Of a DNA stretch of 7,639 nucleotides, positions 5,016 to 7,639 are shown in pieces; the stretch's first letter is position 1, and each line of letters begins with the position of its first letter. Below the pieces are notes generated by a model. The model saw only the letters and a list, made by a program, of their open reading frames with translations, had not been told where the DNA came from and made no database searches. The stretch spans positions 1 through 7,639 of the forward strand of contig JBELFK010000138.1 in the NCBI GenBank assembly GCA_042092935.1. The letters are read 5' to 3'. This DNA comes from JASMHC01 sp042092935 (lineage in GTDB: Bacteria > Pseudomonadota > Alphaproteobacteria > Rhodobacterales > Rhodobacteraceae). A program made the position numbers and the translations under genes.

Positions 5016-5825
5016 ATGGCGCATATCATTGTAGTGGGTAACGAAAAGGGTGGTGCGGGCAAGTCGACCGTGTCGATGCATGTCGCGACGGCCTTGGCGC
5101 GGATGGGGCATAAGGTTGGCGGGCTTGATCTTGATCTTCGCCAGCAGACTTTTGGTTCCTACATCGAAAAACGCGTGTCCTACATGGAAAGCGCCGGTAT
5201 TCACTTGCCAACGCCCGATTACATGCCCCTCCCCGAGATCGATAAATCGACCTTGCAGCCGGGCGAGAACATCTATGACCAGCGGCTGACGGCGGCGATT
5301 GCCGAGCTTGAGCCGAAGTGTGATTTCATTCTGATCGATTGCCCGGGGTCGCACACGCGTTTGTCTCAGGTTGCGCATTCGCTGGCGGATACTCTGATTA
5401 CGCCGTTGAACGATTCATTCGTGGATTTCGACCTTTTGGCGAAGACCGACGGCACGGGCGAGAAAATTCTGAAACCCTCGGTCTATTCCGAGATGGTCTG
5501 GACCGCGCGTCAATTGCGCGCGCAGGCAGGGCTGAGCCCGATTGACTGGATCGTTGTGCGCAACAGGCTTGGGGCGCAGAATATGGTCAACAAAAAGAAA
5601 ATGGCCGCCGCAATTGAAAACCTGGCCGAGCGGATCGGGTTTCGCACTGCCGACGGTTTCAACGAGCGGGTCATTTTCCGCGAGTTGTTCCCACGCGGGT
5701 TGACCTTGCTTGATTTGCGCGACGTCGGGGTTGGGCAGTTGAACATCTCGAATGTTGCCGCCCGCCAGGAATTGCGCGATTTGATTAACGCGCTGAAGCT
5801 GCCCGGTGTTGACGTCACCTTTTGA
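5016..5825 (+). CDS. mipZ: division-plane positioning ATPase MipZ
   Basis: MipZ is a ParA/MinD-family P-loop ATPase. In Caulobacter it binds ParB at the poles and forms a gradient that inhibits FtsZ, so that the Z-ring forms at midcell. The 269-residue protein has the deviant Walker A NEKGGAGKST (9-18, with Lys11 and Lys16), the switch I segment DLDLRQ (38-43) and the Walker B-like LIDCPG (106-111). The MipZ-specific NDSFVDFDLL (132-141), WIVVRNRL (178-185) and ELFPRGLTLLDL (223-234) are nearly the same as in Caulobacter MipZ. The start ATG at 5016 is 6 nt after GGGGA and opens the protein directly at the first strand; an in-frame start at 4938 would add 26 unneeded residues. The gene follows the terminator, so it begins a new unit, and an FAD enzyme lies 12 bp downstream. 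Confidence 0.95.
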   Translation: MAHIIVVGNEKGGAGKSTVSMHVATALARMGHKVGGLDLDLRQQTFGSYIEKRVSYMESAGIHLPTPDYMPLPEIDKSTLQPGENIYDQRLTAAIAELEPKCDFILIDCPGSHTRLSQVAHSLADTLITPLNDSFVDFDLLAKTDGTGEKILKPSVYSEMVWTARQLRAQAGLSPIDWIVVRNRLGAQNMVNKKKMAAAIENLAERIGFRTADGFNERVIFRELFPRGLTLLDLRDVGVGQLNISNVAARQELRDLINALKLPGVDVTF

Positions 5826-5837
5826 TCTGAGGCCCCT

Positions 5838-7247
5838 ATGAGCGACCTGACTGACTATCGCGACGCTCTGGGATCGGACTACGTTCTGACCGGTGCGGAT
5901 GTGGCCAAGTGGTCGCAAGACTGGGCGGGCGTCTATCACTGGGTGCCTCTGGCCGTTTTGCGGCCCGGATCGACCGATGATGTGTCTGCCGCCGTCAAGA
6001 TTGCCGCAAGGCTTGGCCACAAGATCGTACCGGTGTCCGGCATGACTGGCTTGACCGGCGGTGCCTTTGCCGAGGGTGCGGTCATGATCTCGCTCGACCG
6101 GATGAACCGGATCGAGACTGTGCGCCCCGAGTCGCAGGTCGCGATCGTCGAAGCTGGGGCAATCCTGTCAAACATCCACGATGCAGCAGATGCACATGAC
6201 CTGGTCTTTCCCCTGACCTTCGGGGCCAAAGGCTCGGCGTTGATCGGGGGGTGCCTGTCGACCAACGCCGGTGGGTCAAACGTCGTGCGCTATGGCAATA
6301 CCCGCGATCTTTGTCTTGGCATCGAGGTCGTGCTTGCGGATGGCCAAATCCTGAACCTGATGTCCGAGCTACACAAGGACAATTCGGGCTATAACCTCAA
6401 GCATTTGATGATCGGGGCCGAGGGCACGCTGGGGATCATCACCCGCGCTGTGCTGAAACTGTTCCCCAAACCCAAAGCCTATGCGACGGCGATGGTTGCG
6501 GTCAGCTCATTAAGCGAGGCGCTTGACCTACTGAACCGGATACAAGCCGAGACAGGCGACAAGGTTGAAGCCTTTGAGTTTATGCCGAGGTCTTATATGG
6601 CGCAACTCAGCCGCCTGAAGCCCGAGATGCGCGCACCATTTGACAGCGACTACGAGGTTAACATTCTGGTGGAAATCGGCTCGACGATTGAGGCCGACTG
6701 CACACCACGCGACGATGGCACCGTGCCGCTGACCGAGACGCTGGAAACCGTCCTTGGCGCGATGTTTGAGCAAGGCGTGCTGCTGGATGCCGTCATCGCC
6801 AAGAACGAAACCGAGCGGCGCGAGATCTGGGAGCGGCGCGAGGTGGCAGCCGAGGTGCAACTGGCCAATCCTCCTTTTGTGAACAATGACATCGCGCTGC
6901 CGCTTGATCGGATCGCGGCGTTTTACGACGAGGCGCAGGCCAAGGTGCGCGCGATCCTGCCGGATGCGTTCATCACCACCGTGGCCCATCTCGGGGATGG
7001 CAATCTTCATCTCGTGGTCGAGTTGGGCGAAGCCGGTCATCTGAAGGACGCCGTCATGAGCGCGGTTGAGGATGTCACGCTTGGCCATGGTGGCAGTTTT
7101 TCAGCCGAACACGGGATCGGCTTGACCAAGCTGCCTTCGATGGAGCGGCGCAAAGACCCGGTGGGCGTTGCCACGATGCGGGCGATCAAACAGGCGCTTG
7201 ATCCGCAGGATTTGATGAACCCCGGTAAAACCCTGCCCAAACCCTGA
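5838..7247 (+). CDS. FAD-linked D-2-hydroxyacid dehydrogenase-like oxidoreductase (GlcD/D2HGDH family)
   Basis: This 469-residue flavoprotein oxidises a D-2-hydroxyacid (for example D-2-hydroxyglutarate, D-lactate or glycolate) to the keto acid, usually passing electrons to an electron-transfer flavoprotein or the quinone pool. The N-terminal PCMH-type FAD domain (about 37-213) shows PVSGMTGLTGGA (65-76), LSTNAGGSNVVRYGNTRDL (140-158) and GAEGTLGIIT (193-202). The C-terminal FAD-oxidase domain holds the metal-site motif HLGDGNLH (His384 and His391), SAEHGIG (Glu424, His425) and the family end DPQDLMNPGK (455-464). Metal-binding spacing agrees with human D-2-hydroxyglutarate dehydrogenase. It is full length. 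GAGG (5829-5832) lies 5 nt before the ATG, almost directly after the mipZ stop. The precise substrate cannot be told from sequence. Confidence 0.9.
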   Translation: MSDLTDYRDALGSDYVLTGADVAKWSQDWAGVYHWVPLAVLRPGSTDDVSAAVKIAARLGHKIVPVSGMTGLTGGAFAEGAVMISLDRMNRIETVRPESQVAIVEAGAILSNIHDAADAHDLVFPLTFGAKGSALIGGCLSTNAGGSNVVRYGNTRDLCLGIEVVLADGQILNLMSELHKDNSGYNLKHLMIGAEGTLGIITRAVLKLFPKPKAYATAMVAVSSLSEALDLLNRIQAETGDKVEAFEFMPRSYMAQLSRLKPEMRAPFDSDYEVNILVEIGSTIEADCTPRDDGTVPLTETLETVLGAMFEQGVLLDAVIAKNETERREIWERREVAAEVQLANPPFVNNDIALPLDRIAAFYDEAQAKVRAILPDAFITTVAHLGDGNLHLVVELGEAGHLKDAVMSAVEDVTLGHGGSFSAEHGIGLTKLPSMERRKDPVGVATMRAIKQALDPQDLMNPGKTLPKP

Positions 7248-7274
7248 CCCGCGACCGCCAAAGGAGAGACCGCC

Positions 7275-7639
7275 ATGCCGACCCCTCATGTTATCATCGC
7301 AGGTGGCGGCATCGGAGGGGTGTCGCTTGCCCTGACGCTGCATCAGATTGGCGTGACGTTCACCGTCTATGAAACCGTGGCCGAGTTGAAACCTCTGGGT
7401 GTGGGGATCAACCTGCAACCCAACGCTGTGCGCGAGCTGTTTGGTCTGGGGATCACGGCGGCGGATCTGGATGAGGTTGGCCTGCCGGTCAAGGAATGGG
7501 CCTTGGTCGGGCTAAATGGCAACGACATTTATGCCGAACCGCGTGGAGAAAGCGCAGGCTACAACTGGCCACAATATGCGGTCCACCGAGGCAAGCTGCA
7601 TATGATGCTTCTGCGCAAGCTGATAGAACGCGCGGGGCC
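7275..7639 (+). CDS. FAD-dependent monooxygenase (aromatic hydroxylase-like), 5' part
   Basis: The first 121 codons are visible and the gene runs off the window. The N-terminus is a Rossmann FAD-binding unit: VIIAGGGIGGVSLALTLHQI (6-25) with GxGxxG, ending in the acidic residue Glu33 of VYE that binds the ribose. LKPLGVGINLQPNAVREL (38-55) and YAVHRGKLHMMLL follow, as in class A flavoprotein monooxygenases. The spacing and wording resemble PhzS-like and salicylate-hydroxylase-like members, which hydroxylate aromatic rings with NAD(P)H and O2. The ATG at 7275 follows AAGGAGAG (7261-7268). It is 27 bp after the dehydrogenase and likely shares its mRNA. The substrate is unknown, and the C-terminal substrate domain is not visible. 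Confidence 0.9.
   Translation, partial: MPTPHVIIAGGGIGGVSLALTLHQIGVTFTVYETVAELKPLGVGINLQPNAVRELFGLGITAADLDEVGLPVKEWALVGLNGNDIYAEPRGESAGYNWPQYAVHRGKLHMMLLRKLIERAG

Noticed and set aside
5415..6020. 201-codon minus-strand frame opposite mipZ and the FAD enzyme
   Set aside because: Explained by codon bias of the two well-identified genes on the + strand; no family features.
6528..7088. 186-codon minus-strand frame inside the FAD oxidoreductase
   Set aside because: Antisense shadow of a conserved GC-rich gene; composition typical of such shadows.
1..7639. CRISPR arrays, insertion sequences, tRNA or rRNA genes
   Set aside because: No regularly spaced repeats, terminal inverted repeats with a transposase, or tRNA-like cloverleaf sequences were seen.

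Overview
The window is a chromosomal segment of an alphaproteobacterium, most likely a Rhodobacterales (Roseobacter-group) species. The evidence is the protein sequences: a MipZ-type division-site ATPase, an Alphaproteobacteria-type monofunctional chorismate mutase, a cysteine-free L31, an S16 with an Ala/Glu/Lys-rich tail, and a TrmD with an N-terminal extension. The base composition is GC-rich, apart from one AT-richer patch. The genus cannot be fixed from the sequence alone. All supported genes lie on the + strand.

Region 1 (1-562) holds the 3' end of a GNAT acetyltransferase, overlapped by a chorismate mutase that starts at TTG. Region 2 (621-4795) is the ribosome-assembly and tRNA-modification cluster rpsP - rimM - trmD - rplS - rpmE. 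It differs from the compact enterobacterial order by three insertions. The first is a 47-residue membrane or secreted micro-protein whose stop overlaps the rimM start (ATGA). The second is an SRPBCC/START-like protein between rimM and trmD. The third is an AT-richer lipoprotein of unknown function between trmD and rplS. A near-perfect intrinsic terminator (4816-4849) closes the cluster after rpmE.

Region 3 (5016-7639) is a separate unit. It contains mipZ, an FAD-linked D-2-hydroxyacid dehydrogenase-like enzyme 12 bp downstream, and the start of an FAD-dependent aromatic-type monooxygenase 27 bp further on, cut by the window edge.

The core genes are housekeeping: 30S assembly (S16, RimM), 50S proteins (L19, L31), m1G37 tRNA methylation (TrmD), aromatic amino-acid synthesis (chorismate mutase) and placement of the division plane (MipZ). 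No mobile element, CRISPR array, tRNA or rRNA was seen. The least explained items are the rimM-coupled micro-ORF and its upstream palindromic repeats, the TTG-started lipoprotein, and the leader of rplS with a 37-codon ORF. I found no clear evidence of a wholly new multi-gene system.
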